Source of the DNA: Pseudomonas reinekei
Lineage (GTDB): Bacteria > Pseudomonadota > Gammaproteobacteria > Pseudomonadales > Pseudomonadaceae
Length of the DNA stretch: 64,000 nt
Assembly (NCBI RefSeq): GCF_001945365.1
Contig: NZ_MSTQ01000011.1
Coordinates: forward strand, 124,001-188,000
Direction: 5' to 3'
The position numbers were made by a program, and so were the translations under genes. This document shows positions 8,795 through 17,583 of this stretch, one piece after another. Numbering within the stretch: position 1 is the stretch's first letter; every line of letters begins with the position of its first letter. The notes under the pieces are model-generated. The model saw nothing but the letters and a program-made list of their open reading frames with translations, was not told where the DNA came from and searched no databases.

Positions 8795-10537
8795 TTACAA
8801 GGTTATGACTGTGGAAGGCAATTTCGATGAAAAAGTGGCACTTTGCTTTGACGTCTCTGCGGCCTGGACACGATTGCGACCGGCCCCTTTGGCGCGGTAA
8901 AGCGCCTCATCCGCCTGGCTGGCCATCGACAGGCTGTCGGAGTTTTCACACAGCTGCACGACCCCGGCGCTGAAGGTGCACCACAGGTCGTGGGGTTGGG
9001 CCGGGTAGTGAATTTCGGCAAAGCGCTGACGGATTTCATCGAGGACGTTGTAGGCCGCCTCAAGGTCGGTGTCCGGCATGACGATGGCGAACTCTTCGCC
9101 ACCGTATCGCCCGATAAAGTCGGTCTTGCGCAGGCGCTGCTTGAGAAACAGCGCCAGGCTCTTGATGACACGGTCGCCCATGGGGTGGCCGTGGCTGTCG
9201 TTGACTCGCTTGAAGTGGTCTATGTCGAGCATGGCAAAGCTCAGCGGCTTGTTCTCTCGTCGTGAACGGAACGAACAGTCTTCGAGCAGTTGCAGGATGT
9301 GGGTGTGGTTGTACAAGCCCGTGAGGCTGTCGCGGACCATGCGTGCCTTGAGGTTACGCGCCCGCGCCGCGCGATTGCGCACGGTGGTGATCAGGTGCCG
9401 GGGCTTGATCGGCTTGGTCAGGAAGTCGTCGCCACCTTCGCTCATGGCATCGAGTTGCTTGTCCAGGTCGTCTTCGGCAGACAGGTAAATGATCGGCACG
9501 CTGACGTAACGGTCGTTGTGGCGGATCACCTTGGCCAGTTCCGTACCGGTGCAGGCCGGCATGTACATGTCGAGGATAATCAGGTCAGGCTGGAAATCCG
9601 CCAGTTCGGCCATGGCCTGGATCGGCTCGATTAGCGTGCGGGTGACAATCCCGGCGCTGTTGAGCAGGCGCTCGGTGTGCAGGGCCTGGGCGCGCGAGTC
9701 GTCGATGATCAGCACTTTATAAGGTTCGTATTGGGCCACGCAGGTCAGGACTTCGATTTTCTCCAGCAGACTCGATGCTTCGAGGGTGCCGGTGAGAAAT
9801 TCCTGGCCGCCGGCACGCACGGCGGCAAGCCGTGTCGGGGTATCGGTTTCATGCAGGCTGAAGAACAGCAGCGGCAGCTGATGATCGAGGCCTTCCTGGG
9901 CTTCTGCGGCCAGTTTCAGGCCGACGCCGGGACCGCTGAAGTCGACGTCCATGACAATCGCCGCCGGCAGGCGCTCGACCATCGAAGAGCGAAACGCCGC
10001 TACGCTGTCCAGGGACTGGGCGCTGAGCCCGAAGAACTCCAGTTGCTTGGCCAGGCGCTCGCCACGGTCGTGATCCTGCAGCATCACGTAGATGGGCTTG
10101 CGCAGCGGCGGCAGGAACGTCTGGTCGAGTTGGTCGCCATGGCGCAGGCCCGTGCGGGAAAGGCGCTGCATCAGGCGGTTGAGGTCAGTGATCAGGCTAC
10201 TGCTCAAGCGTCCGCGGTTGGCGTCGACGGCTTCCAGTGACTGACTGATATGGCGTGCCAGTTGCGTGTGTTCCGGCTGCTCGAAACGCTCGGCGAAGCG
10301 CAGCAGGCGCAGGTTGGCCTCGCTCAGTTCCGACAGATCGGTGATGGACCACTCGCTGCGTTGCAGGCGCTGCCATATCTCAAGAATCTGACGTGCCTGA
10401 TGAATGACCCGCTGGGCAAAGTGGTGCTTGAGACGCTCGCGGTTGGGATCTTCTGGCTCGGTCATATCCTGACTACTATTAGGGGGGACGCTGAGATCGA
10501 ATGGTGGCTCTATGCTAGCACCACTTTGCGATGTCAT
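8795..10537 (-). CDS. Diguanylate cyclase with tandem receiver domains (PleD-like)
   Basis: The 580-residue protein is predicted to make cyclic di-GMP. An N-terminal helical, HPt-like region covers about residues 30-130. A degenerate receiver covers about 150-260 (VMDVDFSG), and a canonical receiver about 272-385 with phospho-acceptor Asp in ILDMYMP and Lys in LTKPI. A GGDEF domain follows with GGEEF at the active site and RKTD five residues before it, so the inhibitory I-site is intact. The start is uncertain: neither ATG 10537 nor the in-frame ATG 10465 has a convincing ribosome site. Output is probably switched by phosphorylation of the second receiver. Confidence 0.93.
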   Translation of the reverse strand: MTSQSGASIEPPFDLSVPPNSSQDMTEPEDPNRERLKHHFAQRVIHQARQILEIWQRLQRSEWSITDLSELSEANLRLLRFAERFEQPEHTQLARHISQSLEAVDANRGRLSSSLITDLNRLMQRLSRTGLRHGDQLDQTFLPPLRKPIYVMLQDHDRGERLAKQLEFFGLSAQSLDSVAAFRSSMVERLPAAIVMDVDFSGPGVGLKLAAEAQEGLDHQLPLLFFSLHETDTPTRLAAVRAGGQEFLTGTLEASSLLEKIEVLTCVAQYEPYKVLIIDDSRAQALHTERLLNSAGIVTRTLIEPIQAMAELADFQPDLIILDMYMPACTGTELAKVIRHNDRYVSVPIIYLSAEDDLDKQLDAMSEGGDDFLTKPIKPRHLITTVRNRAARARNLKARMVRDSLTGLYNHTHILQLLEDCSFRSRRENKPLSFAMLDIDHFKRVNDSHGHPMGDRVIKSLALFLKQRLRKTDFIGRYGGEEFAIVMPDTDLEAAYNVLDEIRQRFAEIHYPAQPHDLWCTFSAGVVQLCENSDSLSMASQADEALYRAKGAGRNRVQAAETSKQSATFSSKLPSTVITL

Positions 10538-10875
10538 GAGTGCTGTACGTCAATAATCTGCAGAGCGACCCCATTCAGTTTGTGACCAGTAGGTCTGGTT
10601 TGGCCTTTAAAGTCGGCGTGGTGACGGTATAGAGCCCCATCCACGGTGGTTGCGCAAGCGGTGTGGTGACTCGGCGGTTGCAGGTTGATTTGCAGGTGGG
10701 CAGAGCTAGGGGATTCCCTGATGCGGCTCGTGCAGGTTCATGATCCCCGAAACAGCTTTTTGTCCGCTGGCACGGTAATTTTCCGTATCCACGCAACGGC
10801 GGGTGCCGGGCAAAGGCACGTTGTTGTATGGTTGTGGTCGAACCGATGAACCCAAGTGATTGAAAGGATATCGCC
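10538..10875. other. Intergenic region, divergent promoters
   Basis: 338 bases lie between the diguanylate cyclase (minus) and the DUF2333 gene (plus). I see no credible coding frame in it. A short hairpin, ACCAG-N5-CTGGT, lies near 10581-10595. The stretch presumably carries promoters for both flanking genes. Confidence 0.4.
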
Positions 10876-11943
10876 ATGCTGGACTGGAAAAACCGCGCAG
10901 GCAGTGCGCCTGAACGTGCCGCCGAACCGAAGTCGGCCACCCGCAGTTATCTGGGCGGCCTGCTGTTCAGCCGCGCGCTGGCCACGCTGATCGGTCTCTA
11001 CCTGTTGGTGGCGATTGCCCTGGGCTGGTACTGGAGTCAGGAACCCGCACTGTTCCCTGTGCAGCAGACGGCACAAATGGCTGCCGAGAAAGAAGGCAAG
11101 CAAATGGTGGTCGGCTACACCACGGTCGAAACCCTCAAGACCGTCGCCGGCACATTGCTGACTAAGCAGGGCGGCTACATTTCAAACGACCGCTTCCCGC
11201 CGGGCTTGTGGATGGACAACATGCCGAGCTGGGAATATGGCGTGCTGGTACAGGTCCGCGACCTGAGCCGCGCGTTGCGCAAAGATTTCGCTCGCTCGCA
11301 GTCGCAGTCCGCCGAAGACGCCGATCTGGCCAAGGCCGAGCCGCGTTTCAACTTCGACAACAAGAGCTGGGTGCTGCCGTCCAGTGAGTCCGAGTATCAG
11401 GAGGGCATCAACTCCCTGAGCCGCTATCAGTCGCGTCTTTCCGATCCGAACCAGAAGAGCGCGCTGTTCTATGCCCGCGCCGACAACTTGAACAATTGGC
11501 TGGGCGACGTCGGCACCCGTCTGGGTTCGCTGTCGCAACGCCTGTCGGCCAGTGTTGGCCGGGTCAAGCTCAACACCGCGTTGAAGACCGAGGTTGTGGT
11601 ACCGGGTGTGGCGCCGCAGGTCGACGAAGAAATCGTCGAGACCCCGTGGCTGCAGATCGACAACGTGTTCTACGAAGCCCGTGGTCAGGCCTGGGCCTTG
11701 TCGCACTTGCTGCGCGCCATCGAAGTCGACTTCGCCGATGTGTTGGCCAAAAAGAACGCCACGGTCAGCGTGCGCCAGATCATTCGTGAACTGGAAGCGT
11801 CGCAGGAAGCGGTGTGGAGCCCGATGATCCTCAATGGCAGTGGCTTCGGCGTTCTGGCCAACCACTCGCTGGTCATGGCCAACTACATCTCCCGGGCCAA
11901 CGCGGCGGTGATCGACTTGCGTCAACTGCTGAATCAGGGCTGA
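10876..11943 (+). CDS. DUF2333 family membrane-anchored protein
   Basis: A 355-residue protein with a cytoplasmic N-terminus, one transmembrane helix at about residues 36-56 (ATLIGLYLLVAIALGWYW) and a large extracytoplasmic domain of the DUF2333 family. The start has GAAAGGA upstream. It is followed after 3 bases by a NUDIX gene, so the two form an operon. No function is established for the family and I see no catalytic motif. Confidence 0.88.
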   Translation: MLDWKNRAGSAPERAAEPKSATRSYLGGLLFSRALATLIGLYLLVAIALGWYWSQEPALFPVQQTAQMAAEKEGKQMVVGYTTVETLKTVAGTLLTKQGGYISNDRFPPGLWMDNMPSWEYGVLVQVRDLSRALRKDFARSQSQSAEDADLAKAEPRFNFDNKSWVLPSSESEYQEGINSLSRYQSRLSDPNQKSALFYARADNLNNWLGDVGTRLGSLSQRLSASVGRVKLNTALKTEVVVPGVAPQVDEEIVETPWLQIDNVFYEARGQAWALSHLLRAIEVDFADVLAKKNATVSVRQIIRELEASQEAVWSPMILNGSGFGVLANHSLVMANYISRANAAVIDLRQLLNQG

Positions 11944-11946
11944 GTC

Positions 11947-12504
11947 ATGGTCGATAGCGCCAAAGAGGCTGCCCACCGGGCGGCCTCGGATGCTGAACAA
12001 ATCGCCTGGGTCGATGAGCAGGACAACCTGCTCGGCGCCCTGGTCCGCAGCGATCTGCGCGAGCGCGGGCTGATCGGCCGCGGCACCTACATTATGTTGT
12101 TCAACTCCGCCGGTGAGCTGTGCGTGCATCGGCGCACTTTGAGCAAGGCTATTTATCCGGGCTACTGGGACGTGGCGGCGGGCGGTATGGTGCTGGCGAC
12201 CGAAACCTATGTCGAGTCGGCCGCCCGGGAGCTGGAGGAGGAGTTGGGCGTGAGTGGCGTGGAACTGACCGCCCATGACCACTTTTTTTTCGAAGACACC
12301 GGCAATCGCCTGTGGTGTTCGGCGTTTTCGGCCGTGTGGGATGGCCCGTTGATCCTGCAGCCGGAAGAGGTACTGGAAGCGCGCTTTATCCCCATCGATC
12401 AGGTCATGCACGAAATCGAGCAAAAGCCTTACTGCCCGGACTCTTTGGCCGCGCTGAAGCGCTATCTGCGCTCACGTGGGGACGACGTCGCAAAAGAGGC
12501 ATAA
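11947..12504 (+). CDS. NUDIX hydrolase (YfcD-like)
   Basis: A 185-residue NUDIX protein. The full Nudix box G-x5-E-x7-RELEEELG is present (GMVLATE ... RELEEELG), so it should coordinate Mg2+ and hydrolyse a nucleoside-diphosphate-linked substrate. The N-terminal layout (VDEQDNLLGALVRSDLRERGL) resembles the YfcD/isopentenyl-diphosphate isomerase-like branch, whose substrate is not settled. It is translated directly behind the DUF2333 gene and ends in a clear terminator. Confidence 0.9.
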   Translation: MVDSAKEAAHRAASDAEQIAWVDEQDNLLGALVRSDLRERGLIGRGTYIMLFNSAGELCVHRRTLSKAIYPGYWDVAAGGMVLATETYVESAARELEEELGVSGVELTAHDHFFFEDTGNRLWCSAFSAVWDGPLILQPEEVLEARFIPIDQVMHEIEQKPYCPDSLAALKRYLRSRGDDVAKEA

Positions 12505-12509
12505 ATTGG

Positions 12510-12540
12510 CGCCGATTGGCTCTTAGCAATCGGCGTTTTT
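12510..12540 (+). terminator. Rho-independent terminator after the NUDIX gene
   Basis: Stem CGCCGATT (12510-12517) pairs with AATCGGCG (12528-12535) and is followed by TTTTT. Confidence 0.85.
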
Positions 12541-12680
12541 GCCGTTACACTGCGCGACCTTTTCAAGCTGAACCGGTATTGCCTGGCTCAGTAGCGCTGC
12601 CCCTGCCTGAGTGGGGCTTCGCGGTCGAGGGCCCTTCCCGAGTGCCGCGACCAGTCTTTGTCCTCCCAAGAGGATTGCCG

Positions 12681-13052
12681 GTGGCCAAAAAAGCCGCATC
12701 CTTCGCCGCCCTTGGTGGCCTGGTATTTTCCACCGACGCAGGTCGTCATTGCCCGGAATGCAGTAAACCGGTGGACGCCTGCATCTGCAAACAGACCGTT
12801 ATCCCGGCCGGCGACGGCATCGCTCGCGTGCGTCGCGAAAGCAAGGGCCGTGGCGGCAAGACGGTGACCACCATCACCGGCGTGCCATTGGCTGAAGACG
12901 CGCTCAAGGAACTGGCCACGACGTTGAAGAAACGCTGTGGTACCGGCGGGGCGTTGAAAGACGGGATCATTGAAATCCAGGGCGATCATGTCGAGCTACT
13001 CTTGGCGGAGCTGATCAAGCACGGTTTCAAGGCGAAGAAGTCCGGCGGCTAG
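12681..13052 (+). CDS. yciH: SUI1/YciH translation initiation factor-like protein
   Basis: A 123-residue SUI1-domain protein, homologous to eukaryotic eIF1 and bacterial YciH, thought to affect the fidelity of start-codon selection on the 30S subunit. A CPECSKPVDACIC cysteine cluster precedes the SUI1 core (RVRRESKGRGGKTVTTITG). The start is GTG 12681 (MAKKAASF), with AAGAGGA 7 bases upstream; the longer upstream frame has no ribosome site and poor codon usage. Confidence 0.92.
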   Translation: MAKKAASFAALGGLVFSTDAGRHCPECSKPVDACICKQTVIPAGDGIARVRRESKGRGGKTVTTITGVPLAEDALKELATTLKKRCGTGGALKDGIIEIQGDHVELLLAELIKHGFKAKKSGG

Positions 13053-13056
13053 CAGC

Positions 13057-13134
13057 CTCTGTGAAAACCACCTGCGGCTTGATCCAGCCCTGATTGCCTT
13101 CAGGTCTGGCGTCGTCACCATGGTTTTCACAGAG
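13057..13134. repeat. 14-bp perfect inverted repeat between yciH and speA
   Basis: CTCTGTGAAAACCA (13057-13070) is exactly complementary to TGGTTTTCACAGAG (13121-13134) across a 50-base spacer. It begins just after the yciH stop. It differs in sequence from the REP family. It could be a terminator arm, a processed RNA, or a small mobile remnant. Confidence 0.6.
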
Positions 13135-13271
13135 CCTGTTCATGACCGGTTTCTAAACTCGTTGCGGTCGACGGGGTCTACCCCCTCGTTGACGAACCGT
13201 CATTTTCATTCTTTAGACTGCGCCGGCCTGAATCCAGGCGACGCACTATGACTTCTTTATAGGGGACTTCG

Positions 13272-15185
13272 ATGTCCGTACGACGCACACGCAAAGACGA
13301 TGGCAGCCAATGGACAGTTGCGGACAGCCGCAGTGTTTACGGGATTCGCCATTGGGGGGCCGGGTATTTCGCGATCAATGACGCCGGTCGCGTCGAAGTT
13401 CGTCCGAACGGTCCGAGCAGCTCGCCCATCGACTTGTTCGAACAAGTCGACCAGCTGCGCCAGAGCGGTTTGTCGCTGCCGTTGCTGGTGCGCTTCCCCG
13501 ACATTTTGCAAGACCGCGTGCGTCAGCTGACGGGCGCGTTCGACGCCAACATCGAGCGCCTGGAATACCAGAGCAAGTACACCGCGCTGTACCCGATCAA
13601 GGTGAACCAACAGGAAGCGGTGATCGAGAACATCATTGCCACCCAGAACGTGTCCATCGGTCTGGAAGCCGGCTCCAAGCCTGAACTGCTGGCTGTGTTG
13701 GCGCTGGCGCCGAAAGGCGGCACCATCGTCTGCAATGGCTACAAGGACCGCGAATTCATTCGTCTGGCGCTGATGGGCCAGAAGCTCGGTCACAACGTGT
13801 TCATCGTGATCGAAAAAGAATCCGAAGTCGGCCTGGTGATCGAAGAAGCCAATTCGCTCAAGGTCAAGCCTCAGGTTGGTCTGCGCGTGCGTCTGTCGTC
13901 CCTGGCCTCGTCCAAGTGGGCGGACACCGGTGGCGAGAAGTCCAAGTTTGGTCTGTCGGCGGCGCAGTTGCTGTCGGTGGTCGAGCGCTTCCGTGCGGCC
14001 GGTCTGGACCAGGGCATTCGTCTGCTGCACTTCCACATGGGTTCGCAGATCGCCAACCTGGCCGACTACCAGCACGGCTTCAAGGAAGCGATCCGCTATT
14101 ACGGCGAGCTGCGCAACCTCGGTCTGCCGGTGGATCACATCGACGTCGGTGGTGGCCTGGGCGTGGACTACGACGGTACGCACTCGCGTAACGCCAGTTC
14201 GATCAACTACGACATGGACGACTACGCCGGCGTCGTGGTCGGAATGCTCAAGGAATTCTGCGACGCGCAGAGCCTGCCGCACCCGCACATCTTCTCGGAA
14301 AGCGGCCGTTCCCTGACCGCGCACCACGCCATGCTGGTGATCCAGGTGACCGACGTCGAGAAACACAACGACGACGTACCGCAGATCGAAAACAAGGAAG
14401 CGCTGCCGGAAACCGTGCAATGGCTGGTGGACCTGCTGGGTCCGACCGACATCGAGATGGTCACCGAAACCTACTGGCGCGCCACGCACTACATGAGCGA
14501 TGTTGCTGCCCAGTACGCCGATGGCAAGCTGACCCTGGCCGAGAAGGCCCTGGCCGAGCAATGCTACTTCGCCGTGTGCCGTCGCCTGCACAACTCGTTG
14601 AAGGCGCGTCAGCGTTCCCACCGTCAGGTGCTGGACGAACTCAACGACAAGCTGGCCGACAAGTACATCTGCAACTTCTCGGTGTTCCAGAGCCTGCCGG
14701 ACACCTGGGCCATCGACCAGGTCCTGCCGATCATCCCGTTGCATCGTCTCGACGAAGAGCCGCTGCGTCGTGCGGTGCTGCAGGACCTGACCTGTGATTC
14801 CGACGGCAAGATCAACCAGTACGTCGACGAGCAGAGCATCGAAACCAGCCTGCCGGTGCACGGTTTGAATGAAGGCGAGGACTACCTGCTGGGCGTGTTC
14901 CTGGTGGGCGCCTACCAGGAAATTCTCGGCGACATGCACAACCTGTTCGGTGATACCGATTCGGTGAACATCTACCAGAACGCCGACGGCAGCGTGTACC
15001 ACGCCGGTATCGAAACCCACGACACCATCGAAGACATGCTGCGTTACGTGCACTTGTCGCCTGAGGAACTGATGACCCACTACCGCGACAAGTGCGCCAG
15101 TGCCCGCATCAGTGCCTCCGAGCGCACCCAGTTCCTCGATGCCTTGCGCCTGGGGCTGACCCGTTCGTCTTACCTGTCTTCCTGA
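13272..15185 (+). CDS. speA: Biosynthetic arginine decarboxylase
   Basis: SpeA decarboxylates arginine to agmatine, the entry to putrescine synthesis, using pyridoxal phosphate and Mg2+. Its 637 residues are the normal length. The PLP lysine lies in YPIKVNQQ near residue 111, followed by the family motifs LLHFHMGSQI and DVGGGLGVDYDG. A catalytic-type cysteine region, CDSDGKINQYVD, lies near 518. AGGGGAC precedes the ATG. It is monocistronic as far as can be seen. Confidence 0.97.
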   Translation: MSVRRTRKDDGSQWTVADSRSVYGIRHWGAGYFAINDAGRVEVRPNGPSSSPIDLFEQVDQLRQSGLSLPLLVRFPDILQDRVRQLTGAFDANIERLEYQSKYTALYPIKVNQQEAVIENIIATQNVSIGLEAGSKPELLAVLALAPKGGTIVCNGYKDREFIRLALMGQKLGHNVFIVIEKESEVGLVIEEANSLKVKPQVGLRVRLSSLASSKWADTGGEKSKFGLSAAQLLSVVERFRAAGLDQGIRLLHFHMGSQIANLADYQHGFKEAIRYYGELRNLGLPVDHIDVGGGLGVDYDGTHSRNASSINYDMDDYAGVVVGMLKEFCDAQSLPHPHIFSESGRSLTAHHAMLVIQVTDVEKHNDDVPQIENKEALPETVQWLVDLLGPTDIEMVTETYWRATHYMSDVAAQYADGKLTLAEKALAEQCYFAVCRRLHNSLKARQRSHRQVLDELNDKLADKYICNFSVFQSLPDTWAIDQVLPIIPLHRLDEEPLRRAVLQDLTCDSDGKINQYVDEQSIETSLPVHGLNEGEDYLLGVFLVGAYQEILGDMHNLFGDTDSVNIYQNADGSVYHAGIETHDTIEDMLRYVHLSPEELMTHYRDKCASARISASERTQFLDALRLGLTRSSYLSS

Positions 15186-15203
15186 GGTAAGCACCACGCT
15201 CAT

Positions 15204-15253
15204 CAGGTTGTCTGAAAATTTCCCGCTCGCTGCGGAAATTTCAGATGACCTGG
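15204..15253 (+). terminator. Hairpin downstream of speA
   Basis: A long imperfect palindrome (CAGGTTGTCTGAAAATTTCCCGC ... reverse complement) is centred on TCGCT at about 15227, with arms closed by CAGGT/ACCTG. No T-run follows, so it may act with Rho or protect the 3' end. Confidence 0.55.
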
Positions 15254-15417
15254 TGCGGCGACTCTCTTTTATCAAGAGAAATGTCCTACGTCCTCGGCTA
15301 TCCAAGTCATTTGGTCTTCTTTTCGCGTAGGCCATTTCCTAAGTTGTACTTCGCCTCTCTACTCGGCCATGTCTCTCGGCGAGAATCCCCGGCCGCCCCT
15401 CCTGTAGAGAATCGCCG

Positions 15418-16740
15418 ATGTTCGATCCAGCCAACGAACCTGAATTTCGTCTGGACGTAGCAGGTCTGTCCGACGCCTTCGAGGTCCTGGCCTTTACCGG
15501 TAGAGAAGCCATCAGCGAGCCCTTCGTGTTCGACCTGCAATTGCTGGTCGAAGACCCGGCGCTCGACCTCGCCAGCCTGTTGTACCGTTCGGCCTCCCTG
15601 CATTTCGGGCCACGGGGAAACAGTGTCCATGGCCAGCTGCAGGCCCTTGTCCAGCGCGACCACGGCTCAACGATCAGGCTTTGTCACGTGCGTCTTGGCC
15701 CGAGGCTGGCGTGTCTGGCCCAGCGTTTCAGCCAGCGCATTTTCAGCGCCAGGACGGTGCCGCAGATAGTCGATCAGGTGCTCAAGGAACACGGCATTGT
15801 CGGCCAGAACCGGCGCTTCGAACTGGCGTGCGATTACCCGCTGCGCGACTACTGCACGCAGTACCGCGAGTCGGATCTGCAATTCATTCAGCGTTTGTGC
15901 GCCCAGCAGCGGCTGCATTACCACTTTGAACACCGCAAGCATGGGCACTGCGTGGTGTTTGCCGATGGCCAAGGGCATTTCTGCAAGGGGGAGGCGGTTG
16001 ATTTTCGCGCCGAGGGCAATCGACCGGCGCTGCGTCGATTCGAAGTGAAACGTTGCGCGGGCAGCACATTGCAGAGCGCAGAATGGCATTCGGACCTGGC
16101 GACGCTGCGCAGTGGTCAACTGATGCCGTTGTGCGGTCATCCCGTGCGTCAGTGGAATCATCTGTGGCTACTCACCCACGTTGAGCATCAGGGCAGCCAG
16201 GATTGGCGGGTGCCTTACAGCAACCATGTACGGGCGATCCATTGCGAAGCACCGTTCGAACCGCCGCATTGCGGGGTCAAACCGCGGATGCACAGCCTGC
16301 AACGTGCCTGGGTGGTGGATGTCGATGAAGACCGGCCTGATCCCTCCCGCCCGGTGGCGGTGCAGTTTGACTGGCTCTACCAGGGCGAAGGGGCGGCGCC
16401 GAGCCACTGCTGGTTGCCGTTGGCGCCGGAACTTGAGTCAGCCGGGGTCGGACCATTGAGCGAGGGGGCGGAGGTGGTGGTGAGCTTTATCGAAGGCGAT
16501 CCGGACCAGCCGTTGATTACCGGGGTCATTCACCTGCCGGCGCGTGTGGTGACAGAGCAAGAAGCGGGGGTGTCGACCCGCGATGAACAGCCACCCGAAG
16601 GCGTGCAGGACTGGCTGCGCTCAGGTGAGCCCCTGTTGCTGCTCTGTCTGCTGCCCGGTGGCGGTAGCTTCAATCATTGTGCGCAAGCGCTCTGTACTTG
16701 TCGGGCGTTGACGCAATCCGGCCGAAGCGGTGCCGCATGA
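15418..16740 (+). CDS. vgrG: Type VI secretion tip protein VgrG, short form
   Basis: VgrG trimers cap the T6SS needle and carry effectors. The 440-residue product has the gp27-like part at about residues 1-270 (DLQFIQRLCAQQRLHYHFEH) and the gp5 OB-fold at about 290-390 (VGPLSEGAEVVVSFIEGDPDQP). It then ends in a short tail with LLPGGGSFNHCAQALC. The long beta-helix spike and any C-terminal effector domain of 600-plus residue VgrGs are absent. No tss core genes are in the window, so this is an orphan island. Its stop overlaps the next start as ATGA, coupling the two genes. Confidence 0.9.
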   Translation: MFDPANEPEFRLDVAGLSDAFEVLAFTGREAISEPFVFDLQLLVEDPALDLASLLYRSASLHFGPRGNSVHGQLQALVQRDHGSTIRLCHVRLGPRLACLAQRFSQRIFSARTVPQIVDQVLKEHGIVGQNRRFELACDYPLRDYCTQYRESDLQFIQRLCAQQRLHYHFEHRKHGHCVVFADGQGHFCKGEAVDFRAEGNRPALRRFEVKRCAGSTLQSAEWHSDLATLRSGQLMPLCGHPVRQWNHLWLLTHVEHQGSQDWRVPYSNHVRAIHCEAPFEPPHCGVKPRMHSLQRAWVVDVDEDRPDPSRPVAVQFDWLYQGEGAAPSHCWLPLAPELESAGVGPLSEGAEVVVSFIEGDPDQPLITGVIHLPARVVTEQEAGVSTRDEQPPEGVQDWLRSGEPLLLLCLLPGGGSFNHCAQALCTCRALTQSGRSGAA

Positions 16741-17540
16741 TCGACGTGCACATCCCCGATGGGGGCGCGCAATGGTTGCTGCTGGACAGGCCCGGCGTAC
16801 CGCAGGCGGGTGTGACCTTGCAACAGACTTTAGTGCAGGCGAATCAGTTTTCACTGTTCGAGGGAACTGAATGGCATGCCCTGCGTGATCACGGTCCGCT
16901 GTTGATCGACCTGCGTACCTGCCCGGTGCTGGCCGCGGCTTGCCGACACGATGTGCCTCAGTGGCGAGGGTTGCTGCTGACCAGTGAGGCTGGCGCGACG
17001 ACATTGCTCGCGCACTTGCGGCGCATGCTGACAGTCTCGTTCGGGTTGCATCATCGGGCCCTGCTGAGCTTCTACAACCCGCAGACCGCCAGTTACTTCT
17101 TCGACGCCTGCGATGCCGGGGAGCTGACTCGCTGGCTGGGGCCGATCAGCCGCTTGCGCTGGTTCGGCGGGACCTGGGCTGACCGGGCGATCGGCAGCCT
17201 GGGCTGGCAGCAATTGCTCAATCCCGGGCTAGCCGTGCGCCCTTTGGCGCAGGAGGAGGACCTCAGCGCGCGGCAACGGGAAAACCTGCAAACCTGCCTG
17301 CTGGAACATCATGCCTGGCACTGGAGCCAGGCCACCGGCTCTGATTACACCCGCTTGTGGTCGCATCTGCAGGAAGGCCTGGTGCTGGGTTTCAGTGAAC
17401 GGTCGGTATTGGACGGCTGGTTGTGGTTGCGCTTGCAATACCCTGTTGTCGCGCCCCAGTTGCCGCTGGTGGGCAACACGCAGCAGGAGCGCCTGGATAA
17501 CCTGCGCAACCGCTGGCAGAGCGACGATCCCCGAACATGA
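16737..17540 (+). CDS. DUF4123 T6SS effector adaptor
   Basis: This 267-residue DUF4123 protein is of the type that loads effectors onto a cognate VgrG. Family features are the opening strand-rich region (WLLLDRPG), LLIDLRTCPVL, the central LRRMLTVSF and FYNPQTASYFF. The ATG at 16737 overlaps the vgrG stop by 4 bases. In typical loci the effector gene follows directly. Here the next gene, 43 bases on, is a transporter on the opposite strand, so no effector is visible. Confidence 0.87.
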   Translation: MIDVHIPDGGAQWLLLDRPGVPQAGVTLQQTLVQANQFSLFEGTEWHALRDHGPLLIDLRTCPVLAAACRHDVPQWRGLLLTSEAGATTLLAHLRRMLTVSFGLHHRALLSFYNPQTASYFFDACDAGELTRWLGPISRLRWFGGTWADRAIGSLGWQQLLNPGLAVRPLAQEEDLSARQRENLQTCLLEHHAWHWSQATGSDYTRLWSHLQEGLVLGFSERSVLDGWLWLRLQYPVVAPQLPLVGNTQQERLDNLRNRWQSDDPRT

Positions 17541-17583
17541 TGCTCGAGGTTGGCGTCGCGCCATTGCTTAGCACGTCAGCGGC

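Noticed and set aside
10575..10940. A 121-residue minus-strand frame upstream of the DUF2333 gene
   Set aside because: It would start inside the DUF2333 coding region, has no ribosome site and no plausible domain.
13257..15335. A 692-residue open frame on the minus strand across speA
   Set aside because: It is the antisense shadow of the certain speA gene, rich in His/Gln/Arg as such shadows are, without a ribosome site or domain.
15418..17540. A full type VI secretion cluster
   Set aside because: Only vgrG and a DUF4123 adaptor are present; no sheath, baseplate or ClpV genes occur in the window.
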